Shown in pieces: positions 16,111-24,417 of a stretch of 64,000 nt of DNA (position 1 is the first letter of the stretch; every line of letters starts with the position of its first letter). This stretch comes from Magnetococcales bacterium WMHbinv6. GTDB taxonomy: Bacteria > Pseudomonadota > Magnetococcia > Magnetococcales > Magnetaquicoccaceae. The translations under genes and the position numbers were made by a program. The DNA is taken from the NCBI GenBank assembly GCA_002753135.1, contig PDZV01000006.1:1-64000 (forward strand). Reading direction: 5' to 3'. Under the pieces are notes generated by a model. The model made no database searches. It was not told where the DNA came from and saw only the letters and a program-made list of their open reading frames with translations.

Positions 16111-17208
16111 CTAGACCACGTTCAACATGCGTTGCAGGGCGATACGGGCCGAGGCCGCTTCCCGCTCCGGCACCTTGATCCGGTTGATGACCTGCCCGTG
16201 CAGCAGATTTTCCAGCACCCAGCACAAATGGGCCAAATCGATGCGGAACATGGTTGAACAGAGGCAGACCGTGGGACAGAGAAAATGAATCTCCTTGTCT
16301 GGCATCTCTTTTTTCAGCCGGTTGACCAGGTTGAGTTCGGTACCGATTGCCCATTTGGATCCGGAGGGTGCGGCACGCACCCGCGCCTGAATCTGCTCGG
16401 TCGAACCCCGATCATCGGCCAACTGGCAGACCTCAAAGGAACATTCCGGATGGACAATCACCTGAATGCCCGGCAGCCGCTGGCGAAACAGGGCCACATG
16501 CGCCGGTTGAAACATGGTGTGGACCGAACAGTACCCATCCCACAAAATCACCCGCGCTTTACGGATCTCCGCCTCGCTCAACCCGCCGTTGGGCAACGAC
16601 GGCTGCCACAACACCATCTCCTCCAGCGGCACCCCCAAACGATGGCTGCTGTTGCGCCCCAAATGTTGATCGGGAAAAAACAGCACCTTTTCCCGCTGGG
16701 CAAAGGCCCACTGCAACATTTTTTCCGCGTTGGAAGAGGTGCAGACCGAACCGCCATGCTCGCCGCAAAAGGCTTTCAGATCGGCGGTGGAGTTGACATA
16801 GGTCAGGGGGGTGATCACCTGATCACAATCCAGCACCTGACCCAAAGCCTGCCAGGCCTGCTCGACATGCGGCAGATCGGCCATGTCGGCCATCGAACAG
16901 CCTGCCGCCAGATCGGGCAGAATGACCGTCTGTGCCGGGGAGGAGAGAATATCGGCCACCTCGGCCATGAAATGCACGCCACAAAAGATAATATATTCTG
17001 CCTCTGTGCGCTGCGAGGCCAGGCGGGAGAGTTTCAGGGAATCGCCGGTCAAATCGGCAAAATGATAGACCTCCTCCCGCTGATAATGGTGACCCAAAAT
17101 CACGCAGCGCTCGGCCAGCTGCGCCTTGGCCTGGGCAATGCGCTCCTGCAACGCCTGGTCAGAAAGCGCATACAGCGGTTCCAACGCTACCGGGGGCGAA
17201 AGAGTCAT
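16111..17208 (-). CDS. nadA: Quinolinate synthase A
   Basis: NadA condenses iminoaspartate with dihydroxyacetone phosphate to quinolinate, the precursor of NAD, using a 4Fe-4S cluster. Seen here are VILGHHYQREEVYHFADLTG, FCGVHFMAEVADIL, YVNSTADLKAFCGEHGG, CTSSNAEK, and near the end CPTVCLCSTMFRI. Cysteines at all three expected cluster positions are present. I favour ATG 17208 (365 residues) with AAGGA upstream at loose spacing; an in-frame ATG at 17259 adds 17 unconserved-looking residues. nadB and nadC are not in the window. Confidence 0.93.
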   Translation of the reverse strand: MTLSPPVALEPLYALSDQALQERIAQAKAQLAERCVILGHHYQREEVYHFADLTGDSLKLSRLASQRTEAEYIIFCGVHFMAEVADILSSPAQTVILPDLAAGCSMADMADLPHVEQAWQALGQVLDCDQVITPLTYVNSTADLKAFCGEHGGSVCTSSNAEKMLQWAFAQREKVLFFPDQHLGRNSSHRLGVPLEEMVLWQPSLPNGGLSEAEIRKARVILWDGYCSVHTMFQPAHVALFRQRLPGIQVIVHPECSFEVCQLADDRGSTEQIQARVRAAPSGSKWAIGTELNLVNRLKKEMPDKEIHFLCPTVCLCSTMFRIDLAHLCWVLENLLHGQVINRIKVPEREAASARIALQRMLNVV

Positions 17209-17389
17209 CGTTTTGTTTTGTCCTTGCGAAAAAATATTGAATCCATTGACAAGATTCATTCTAGCAACTTACCCCGGCGACCGGAAGAGTCTTTCCATGC
17301 AAAGGGGCTTGCCAGCCGGAGGGAGTTGGCCTATCTTGAAACGGGATAAGGTATTGTTTCATTACTTGCAGAAGGCGTCAGGCAACCCC

Positions 17390-19987
17390 ATGAGCGAACG
17401 GGAACGAGTACGGGAAAAATATAACCCCCAAGCCATCGAAAGCAAATGGCAGAATTTTTGGGAAGAACAGCAGAGCTTTCGCGCCGTGGAGGAGGCAGAG
17501 CGGGAAAAATATTATCTGCTGGTCATGTTTCCCTATCCCTCCGGTCGCATTCACATGGGGCATGTGCGCAACTATACCATCGGCGACCTGCTGGCCCGCT
17601 TTCAACGTCTGCGCGGCAAAAATGTGCTGCACCCCATGGGTTGGGATGCCTTCGGCATGCCTGCCGAAAATGCCGCCATCCAGAAAGGAACCCATCCTCG
17701 CACCTGGACCTACAGCAATATCGAGGCGATGCGCCGCGAATTGCGCTCCATGGGTCTCTCCTACGACTGGCAACGGGAGCTGGCCACCTGTGATCCGCAG
17801 TATGCCCATTGGGAACAGGAGCTGTTTCTGAAACTCTACGAAAAAGGGTTGGTCTACCGCAAACTGTCACAGGTCAACTGGGATCCGGTCGATCAGACGG
17901 TTTTGGCCAACGAACAGGTGATCGACGGCAAAGGGTGGCGCAGCGGGGCGGTGGTGGAACGGCGTGAGCTGTCGCAATGGTTTCTGAAAATTACCGCCTA
18001 CGCCGAAGAGTTGCTCGACGGGCTGCGCCAACTGGAAAACGGCTGGCCGGAGACCGTGCGCAGCATGCAAAGCCACTGGATCGGCAAAAGCCATGGCCTG
18101 GAGTTTGCCTTCGCCATCGAGGGCAGCGACGAAACCTTGCCGGTCTATACCACCCGTCCCGATACGGTGATGGGGGTAACCTTCTGCTCCATCGCCGCCG
18201 AACACCCCCTGGCCCGCCGCATTGCCAGCGCAAATGGTGCCGCGCAAGCCTTCATTCAGGCGTGCCAAAGCGTCGGCACCAGCGAAGAGGCAATTGAACG
18301 GCTGGAAAAAAAGGGGTTCCCCACCGGTTTGCAGGCCATCCACCCGCTCACTGGGGAACGGGTGCCGATTTTTATCGCCAATTTTGTCCTGATGAACTAC
18401 GGCACCGGTGCGGTGATGGCCGTTCCGGCCCACGATCAACGGGATTTTGAGTTTGCCCGCACCTATCGGTTGCCGATTCGGGTGGTCATCCAGCCGCCAG
18501 GGGTCACCCTTGATCCGGCAGAGATGAGCGAAGCCTACACCGGTCCGGGTGTATTGTGCCACTCCGGCCCCTTCGACGGTCTGGAGAACGAAACGGCCAA
18601 AGAAAAAATCATCGCCGCCTTTGTGGCGCAAAAGGTGGGCAATGCCACCACCCAGTACCGCCTGCGCGACTGGGGCATCTCCCGGCAACGCTACTGGGGC
18701 AACCCGATCCCGATGATCCATTGCCCGCAGTGCGGCATCGTGCCCGTTCCGGTCGAACAACTGCCCGTCCCCCTGCCGGACGATGTGGAGTTGACCGGCA
18801 GCGGCAACCCGCTGGCCCGCCATCCCACCTGGAAACAGACCAGCTGCCCCCGCTGCAGCACGGCGGCGGTGCGCGAAACCGATACCATGGATACCTTTGC
18901 CGAATCCTCCTGGTATTTTCTCCGCTACTGCTGTGCCGACCATGACGGGCCGTTGGATGTGGCGCGGGTCAACCATTGGATGCCGGTCGATCAATATGTG
19001 GGCGGTATCGAACACGCCGTCTTGCATCTGCTCTACGCCCGTTTTTTTCACAAGGCGCTGCGCGACTGCGGTCTGGTGGCCTGCGATGAACCGTTCAGCC
19101 GTCTGCTCACCCAGGGCATGGTGCGCAAGGATACTTTCCGCTGCCCGGAACATGGCTGGCGCTACCCGGAAGAGGTCCGACAACAGGCCGACGCTCTCTA
19201 CTGCCTGCAGTGCAACGCCCGCATCCAGGTGGGGCGCAACGAAAAAATGTCCAAGAGCAAACACAATGTGGTCGACCCCAACGACATCATTCAAGGCTAT
19301 GGTGCCGATACCGCCCGCCTGTTCATGCTCTTTGCCGCCCCGCCGGAACAGGATCTGGAGTGGAACGACAGCGGCGTCGATGGGGCCTGGCGCTTTCTCA
19401 ACCGTTTATGGCGGCTGATTCTGGATGTTGCCGATCTTCCTTATCAGCCTCCGGCCCGGACCATGCCGGAACAGGCCGATCTGCGCGCCCTGCGCAGCAA
19501 AACCCATGAGACGATCGACAAGGTCAGCCGCGATGTGCAACGGTTTCAGTTCAATACCGCCATCTCTGCGGTGATGGAACTGGTCAACGCCGCCAATGAA
19601 TGGCAAAACGCCACGCAGGAGGGCCAACGCACTCCAGAGGGATTGGCCGTCTTGCGCGAGGTAGCGGAAAGTGCCGTGTTGCTGCTCAACCCCTTCGTGC
19701 CCCACATCACCGAAGAGTTGTGGCACCGTTTGGGCCATGCGCAGCCTCTCTGTCAACAACGCTGGCCGGAGGTGGATGCCGAAGCCCTGCAACGGGAAAG
19801 CATCACTCTGGTGATTCAGGTCAACGGCAAACTGCGCGCCCGCCTGACCGTGGCGGCAGAGGCGACGCCAGAACAGATCGAAGCGGCTGCCCTGGCCGAA
19901 CCTGCCGTTCAACAACAACTGCTCAACCGAACCATCCGCAACCGTATTCTGGTGCCGGGTCGGTTGTTGAATTTTGTGGTCAATTGA
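17390..19987 (+). CDS. leuS: Leucyl-tRNA synthetase
   Basis: The 865-residue class I synthetase has the HIGH-type motif PYPSGRIHMGHVRNYT near residue 45 and NEKMSKSKHNV near 615. Between them is the CP1 editing domain (TTRPDTVMG and MNYGTGAVMAVPAHDQRD), and the C-terminal domain runs to the stop. Family length is about 860. The frame stays open far upstream, but ATG 17390 begins the conserved EKYNPQAIESKWQ block. The gene is divergent from nadA and precedes lptE and holA, a common arrangement in proteobacteria. Confidence 0.96.
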   Translation: MSERERVREKYNPQAIESKWQNFWEEQQSFRAVEEAEREKYYLLVMFPYPSGRIHMGHVRNYTIGDLLARFQRLRGKNVLHPMGWDAFGMPAENAAIQKGTHPRTWTYSNIEAMRRELRSMGLSYDWQRELATCDPQYAHWEQELFLKLYEKGLVYRKLSQVNWDPVDQTVLANEQVIDGKGWRSGAVVERRELSQWFLKITAYAEELLDGLRQLENGWPETVRSMQSHWIGKSHGLEFAFAIEGSDETLPVYTTRPDTVMGVTFCSIAAEHPLARRIASANGAAQAFIQACQSVGTSEEAIERLEKKGFPTGLQAIHPLTGERVPIFIANFVLMNYGTGAVMAVPAHDQRDFEFARTYRLPIRVVIQPPGVTLDPAEMSEAYTGPGVLCHSGPFDGLENETAKEKIIAAFVAQKVGNATTQYRLRDWGISRQRYWGNPIPMIHCPQCGIVPVPVEQLPVPLPDDVELTGSGNPLARHPTWKQTSCPRCSTAAVRETDTMDTFAESSWYFLRYCCADHDGPLDVARVNHWMPVDQYVGGIEHAVLHLLYARFFHKALRDCGLVACDEPFSRLLTQGMVRKDTFRCPEHGWRYPEEVRQQADALYCLQCNARIQVGRNEKMSKSKHNVVDPNDIIQGYGADTARLFMLFAAPPEQDLEWNDSGVDGAWRFLNRLWRLILDVADLPYQPPARTMPEQADLRALRSKTHETIDKVSRDVQRFQFNTAISAVMELVNAANEWQNATQEGQRTPEGLAVLREVAESAVLLLNPFVPHITEELWHRLGHAQPLCQQRWPEVDAEALQRESITLVIQVNGKLRARLTVAAEATPEQIEAAALAEPAVQQQLLNRTIRNRILVPGRLLNFVVN

Positions 19988-19991
19988 GCCG

Positions 19992-20534
19992 ATGATGCCG
20001 ACCTTTTTTTCCTCCATGCGCCGTTCTTTCTCTGGCAGCCTGTTGCTGCTGGTGCTGTTTTTGCTGGCCGGGTGCGGTTACCGTTTCCCTGGTGCCGATG
20101 CGCAACCCGATGGCCGATGGCGCAACAGCACCCTGCAGATTTCCGGCAAGGGGGCGGAACAAAATCCTCAACTGGTCTATTTTCTGCGTGAGCGTCTGCA
20201 AACCCATCTGGGACTGCAGGGAGCCGCAGCCGGTCAGGAGAAGGTCAGCACCATCAAACTCAGCTTAGGTCTGGTCGAACGGGCGCTGGTCACCGAAGAC
20301 CAGGCCGGACGGGCCAATCTGGTCCGTATCTCTATCTCCGCCCGTCTGAATATCGAAGGGGTTGCCGATGCCCCCGCTTTTCCTTCGGTCGTCACCGGCA
20401 CCACCACCTATTATGAACCTTTCATCAGTACCGCCGTCCAGGCCACCCGCAAGCGGGCCGAAACCGAAGCCGTGGAACAGTTGGCCGATACCTTGATCGC
20501 TTTGCTGAGCAGTTCATGGCCGGACAAACCGTGA
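19992..20534 (+). CDS. lptE: LPS-assembly lipoprotein LptE
   Basis: The 180-residue product has a signal with the lipobox LLAGC (lipid-carrying Cys at residue 28) followed by GYRFPG, typical of LptE/RlpB. LptE plugs the LptD barrel that inserts LPS into the outer membrane. Its place between leuS and holA is conserved across many proteobacteria and supports the call, since the sequence itself is weakly conserved. Start choices are ATG 19992, 19995 or 20016; all keep the signal peptide. Confidence 0.85.
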   Translation: MMPTFFSSMRRSFSGSLLLLVLFLLAGCGYRFPGADAQPDGRWRNSTLQISGKGAEQNPQLVYFLRERLQTHLGLQGAAAGQEKVSTIKLSLGLVERALVTEDQAGRANLVRISISARLNIEGVADAPAFPSVVTGTTTYYEPFISTAVQATRKRAETEAVEQLADTLIALLSSSWPDKP

Positions 20535-20565
20535 CCGCGAGAGCCCCCTCCCCGCGTGATCGACC

Positions 20566-21621
20566 ATGAAACTGAAAGCCAACGATCTGCCCAACCGGCT
20601 GACCGCCCTGCGTCACGGCACCCTCAAGGTACCGGAAGCGATTCTCTTGTTCGGTCAGGACCAGGGCTTGATCAATGCCGCCCTGACCGCACTGCGGCAG
20701 GCCACTTTTGCCGAAGAGCAGGCCGACTTTAATCTGGAAACTTTTTACGCCGGCGACCTCAATGTCGAACGTCTGCTCAACTCCTGCCAGAGCTATCCCT
20801 TTCTCGCCCCGCGCCGTCTGGTCATTCTCAAGGATGGCGACCAGTTGAACGCCGCCCACACGCAACTCTTGATGCACTATCTGCGGCGCCCTTCGCCAAC
20901 CACCTTATTATTGGTTTTGGCAGGCAATCTGGAGATTCAGCACGCCTTGCGTAAAGGGTTTGATCAGCACGAAAGCGCCTGGAGCATTCCGTTCTACACC
21001 CTGGAAGGACGGGAACTGCGGCAATGGCTGGTACAACAGCTGCAGCAGGAGGGGTTTCAGGTGGAAGATGATGCGCTGCAATCGTTGTGTGACCATCTGG
21101 CCGGTGATACCCGCAACAGTCGGCAGGAGTTGGACAAGCTGATTCTTTTCATGGGCGAACAGCGTCGCATTCGTCTGGAGGATGTGCTGGCCATGGTGGG
21201 CGAGACCACCACCCACAGCAGTTTTGGCCTGGCTGCCGCCATCACCGCCGGTCAGAGTGGTACGGCGTTATCGATTTTGGATAAATTGCTGGAAAGTGGC
21301 GAAGAGCCGATTCTCCTGCTCGGGGTGATCAGCCAGCGGCTGCGTCGTCTGGTGTTGTGTGCCGATGGCCTGCAGCAGGGCAAGGAGCCGAAAGCCCTGG
21401 CGGCCCAGTTGCAAATTTTCTGGAAAGAGCAGGCACAATTTTTTGAACAGAGCCGCGCGATTGCTCCCCGCAAGCTGGCGGACAGCCTGCTCGATTGCCT
21501 GGAGGCGGACCGGCAGTTGAAAGGGGGAAGCGACGCCCCCCTGCCAACCGCGCAGATCATGGGCCGTCTGGTGATGCGCCTGTCCAACCGCTTCAGCAGC
21601 CGTTTTGGCAGCCGCCGTTAG
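20566..21621 (+). CDS. holA: DNA polymerase III delta subunit
   Basis: The delta subunit of the clamp loader opens the beta clamp. The 351 residues show the family's N-terminal region (EAILLFGQDQGLINAALTAL), the RRLVILKDGDQL strand, and DTRNSRQELDKLILF followed by the C-terminal helical collar domain. The length is normal. The 3' end overlaps the convergent MFS gene by four bases. Confidence 0.9.
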   Translation: MKLKANDLPNRLTALRHGTLKVPEAILLFGQDQGLINAALTALRQATFAEEQADFNLETFYAGDLNVERLLNSCQSYPFLAPRRLVILKDGDQLNAAHTQLLMHYLRRPSPTTLLLVLAGNLEIQHALRKGFDQHESAWSIPFYTLEGRELRQWLVQQLQQEGFQVEDDALQSLCDHLAGDTRNSRQELDKLILFMGEQRRIRLEDVLAMVGETTTHSSFGLAAAITAGQSGTALSILDKLLESGEEPILLLGVISQRLRRLVLCADGLQQGKEPKALAAQLQIFWKEQAQFFEQSRAIAPRKLADSLLDCLEADRQLKGGSDAPLPTAQIMGRLVMRLSNRFSSRFGSRR

Positions 21622-22817
21622 TCGATCTTCTCCAAAGAACGACCATCGCGCACCTGGTTTTGCATGCGCTGCAGCAGCAGCCAGGTCAGGGTCAAACCGC
21701 TGGCAACGGTCAAAAAGAAATGGTCGGGCCACGATTGATAGGCCAAACCGCCGATGACCGGTCCCACCCCACGCCCCAGAGCGCTCATCGACTGAAACAG
21801 ACCCAGCATCAAACCCTGTTGCTGTGCCGGAACATTGAGGCTGACCAGGCTGGAGAGTCCCGGATGCACCAACCCCGACCCGGCGGCCACCAAGGCCAGG
21901 GCCAGCAGGATGGATGACAATGCGGGTTGGTTGAACAGGGCAATACCGGCACTGATCAAGAGCAGACCCAAAGCGGCGGTTTTTTTCTCCCCCAAGCGGG
22001 CCGCCAGATGGCGCACCACCCCGCCCTGCACCAAAACGGCCACCACCCCGATATAGGTAAAAAACCAACCAACCGTCTGCACCGTCCAGCCCAGGCGATC
22101 GTGTCCCCACAGGGGCATGATCACCTCAAAGGCGGCAAAGAGGGTGGTAAACAGCCCCATCAAAAAACAGATGCGCAACGCCCCTGGCAACTGTTTGGCC
22201 TCCTGCCAGGGGGCACCGAGCAGGGGATGTCCACGGCGCACGTTGGCGGAACGTTGTTGCTGGGGATAGGGTTCCCCCAACCAGAAAAAGGCGGCCAGTC
22301 CGTTGAGGCCGGTGATCAGGGCCGCCAGCAGCGGGGCTGCCGACACGCCGTGTTCTGAGGTCAAACTGCCCAGGGCTGGCCCGAGAATAAAACCCAAACC
22401 GAAGGCAACGCCGATCAACCCCATGGCTTTGGTCCGTGTTTCCGGGGTGGTCAAATCGGCAAGGGCGGCCTGGGCAACAGCAATATTGGCCCCCATGATC
22501 CCTGCCAGAGCCCTGGCCAGCATCAGCAACCACAGGCTGGATGCCAAACCGTATAACAAATAGGAAAAAGAGGAGCCGAACAGTCCGATCAACAACACCG
22601 GTCGCCGTCCGATGCGATCCGACAGCCGTCCCCAGAGCGGGGCAAAAAGAAACTGCATCAGGGAAAACAGGGCCATCAACCAGCCAATTTCCGCCGCCGT
22701 TGCCTGAAAACGGGGATCGGCAGCATAGAGCGGCATCAGCGGCAACACCATGCCGAAACCCAATAAATCCATGAAAACAGTAAAGAAAATTACACCAACC
22801 GAAGCCGTGCGTCGCAT
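21618..22817 (-). CDS. MFS drug/H+ antiporter of the TetA-like DHA1 group
   Basis: The 399-residue protein shows about 12 hydrophobic helices. The MFS motif between helices 2 and 3 reads GRLSDRIGRRPVLLIG, and the helix 5 antiporter motif region reads GVAFGLGFILGPALGSL. The best start is ATG 22817 (MRRTASVGVIFF); the 37 codons upstream are unlikely to be used. The substrate is unknown; TetA-like proteins export tetracycline or other compounds. Confidence 0.88.
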   Translation of the reverse strand: MRRTASVGVIFFTVFMDLLGFGMVLPLMPLYAADPRFQATAAEIGWLMALFSLMQFLFAPLWGRLSDRIGRRPVLLIGLFGSSFSYLLYGLASSLWLLMLARALAGIMGANIAVAQAALADLTTPETRTKAMGLIGVAFGLGFILGPALGSLTSEHGVSAAPLLAALITGLNGLAAFFWLGEPYPQQQRSANVRRGHPLLGAPWQEAKQLPGALRICFLMGLFTTLFAAFEVIMPLWGHDRLGWTVQTVGWFFTYIGVVAVLVQGGVVRHLAARLGEKKTAALGLLLISAGIALFNQPALSSILLALALVAAGSGLVHPGLSSLVSLNVPAQQQGLMLGLFQSMSALGRGVGPVIGGLAYQSWPDHFFLTVASGLTLTWLLLQRMQNQVRDGRSLEKID

Positions 22818-22905
22818 AAGCCCTGTCCCGAAGGAGGAATGAAAGCAGCACAGTATATACCACGATATAACACATCGAGGCAGGAGAAAATGTTGCCTGC
22901 CATAC

Positions 22906-23124
22906 TCAGCAAGAGGCGGAGGTGACAACCTTCAGCAGGCGCTGAATATCGGCAGCTGTCAAAACGGTGTCCAGGGAGAGTGTCAACAAAGGGGGGGGAG
23001 CAACCTCCTGTAGCGGGGCGGGCAGCACTGTCAGGCCAGCGCTGCTCGACGAGACAGGCAGGCCGCTTGTCCATGGCGCTGCGATTGTCTCTGTCACTTC
23101 TTCTCTTGCCTGTGGTTCTTGCAC
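22906..23124 (-). CDS. Possible small hypothetical protein, GTG start
   Basis: A 72-residue frame in the 525-base gap between the MFS gene and the ATPase operon has a good site: AAGGA eight bases before a GTG. The product is acidic and Ser/Pro-rich in the middle, with a helical C-terminus (TAADIQRLLKVVTSASC). I recognise no family. The rest of the gap holds nothing else I can support, and other frames there look like chance ORFs. Confidence 0.35.
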   Translation of the reverse strand: MQEPQAREEVTETIAAPWTSGLPVSSSSAGLTVLPAPLQEVAPPPLLTLSLDTVLTAADIQRLLKVVTSASC

Positions 23125-23342
23125 GCTCGTTTTCCTTCCGGCCAGCAGTCATCGCATCGCCAGGATAACAAGCAACCTGCACGCCAATCCTGCTGCTTGT
23201 ACCGCAAACAACCACACGTCATCTGCCATTTTTCTATTTACCCGCCTCATGGAACCGGTTACCATAGCAGTTGCTGGCGTCACCTGGTTCTGGAACCGGA
23301 GCGCCAAAACGACTCCTTCCCTTCGCTGACAGGTCATGCGCG

Positions 23343-23705
23343 ATGGATCACCCCTCCTCAACCGCTCTCTCCGCTGCCGCCGCCATCAAAGCCGCTTTGG
23401 CCGCCGAAAGCGCCGCAACCCAGGCCATCGCCGATTGTCAACAACAGGCAGAACAGATTCTTGACGATGCGCGCCGCCGGGTCAGCGAAATTGCCAGTCA
23501 GAGCGATGCCCGGATCAGCGAACTGCACAAGGAGTACAATAAACGGATCCGCAAACAGGAAGAGGCGGCCCAGGAGGTGGCCCGACGGCAGCGCTCTGCC
23601 CTCAGCGATCTGCCGGAAACCACCCTCAACGCCGCCGTGGAGGCGCTCGCCACCTGGCTGACCGGCAACGGTGAGCTGCCGACTGCCACGGGTAACTCTC
23701 CATGA
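23343..23705 (+). CDS. V/A-type ATPase subunit G/H-like stalk protein
   Basis: The 120-residue product is mostly one long charged helix (residues about 15-85) rich in Ala, Glu, Gln and Arg (QQQAEQILDDARRRVSEIAS). That fits the peripheral-stalk subunit G, which pairs with E in V/A ATPases. It is first in the operon, and its stop overlaps the next start by four bases. The assignment rests on shape and position. Confidence 0.75.
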   Translation: MDHPSSTALSAAAAIKAALAAESAATQAIADCQQQAEQILDDARRRVSEIASQSDARISELHKEYNKRIRKQEEAAQEVARRQRSALSDLPETTLNAAVEALATWLTGNGELPTATGNSP

Positions 23706-24412
23706 CCCCTGCGTTTGCCTATCTGCAAACCCGTCTGCAAGCCCACCACGGCCAACGACTCGACGAACATGGCTGGCGTCGTCTGGAAATGGTCATGCCC
23801 TACCGGCTTTTTCTGAAAAATGCCCGCGAAACCTCCTTGGCCCCCTGGCTGCAAACCATCAGCGAAAGCGATCCGCCCGCTTTATTGGAACAACGCCTGC
23901 GAGAAAATTTGTTCCATGATATTGAGGCGCTCTGCCACTGGAGCCCGCCTTCCTGGCAAGCAGCCATCCGTTGGACCATGACGCTCTGGCTGTTGCCCGC
24001 CTGGCAGCACCGCTGGCGGGGAGAACCGCTGCCCTTCGGGGTGACCCTGGTCGATAGCGACCCCATGATCCAGCTGGAAACAGCCTGGCGCAACGGTGCC
24101 AGTTTGCCAGAGGCCTGGTTGACCCATTGGCAAACGCTCTGCCCGACACAACAAAAACATGCCGCGCGGGCCATGCAACAGCTGCTGCAACGGCTGCAAC
24201 AACACCATCAACAGTTTGTCGCCTTGGCCGACGCCAGCATCGCCAAACAGGCCCGCTTGCAGCTGCAGCAATCTTTGCGTGAACAGTTTCGCCGTGCCGC
24301 CGGCATGCCGGCGGCCATTTTCACCTATCTGGCCCTGTCGGCTCTCGATTGGGAACGTCTGCGCGGCCATTTGCTGCTGCGCGCCCTCTACCATGCCGCC
24401 GACACGGAGTGA
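23702..24412 (+). CDS. ntpC: Shortened V/A-type ATPase subunit C (AC39-like)
   Basis: The 236-residue protein resembles Thermus subunit C at both ends. The start reads FAYLQTRLQAHHGQRL then RLFLKNARETS; the end reads FTYLALSALDWERLRGHLLLRALYH. Thermus-type C has about 323 residues in three related helical domains, so about 90 residues appear to be missing from the middle. Subunit C is the socket joining the rotor shaft to the membrane ring. No other gene in the operon could fill that role, which supports the call. Confidence 0.7.
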   Translation: MTPAFAYLQTRLQAHHGQRLDEHGWRRLEMVMPYRLFLKNARETSLAPWLQTISESDPPALLEQRLRENLFHDIEALCHWSPPSWQAAIRWTMTLWLLPAWQHRWRGEPLPFGVTLVDSDPMIQLETAWRNGASLPEAWLTHWQTLCPTQQKHAARAMQQLLQRLQQHHQQFVALADASIAKQARLQLQQSLREQFRRAAGMPAAIFTYLALSALDWERLRGHLLLRALYHAADTE

Positions 24413-24417
24413 CAGGC

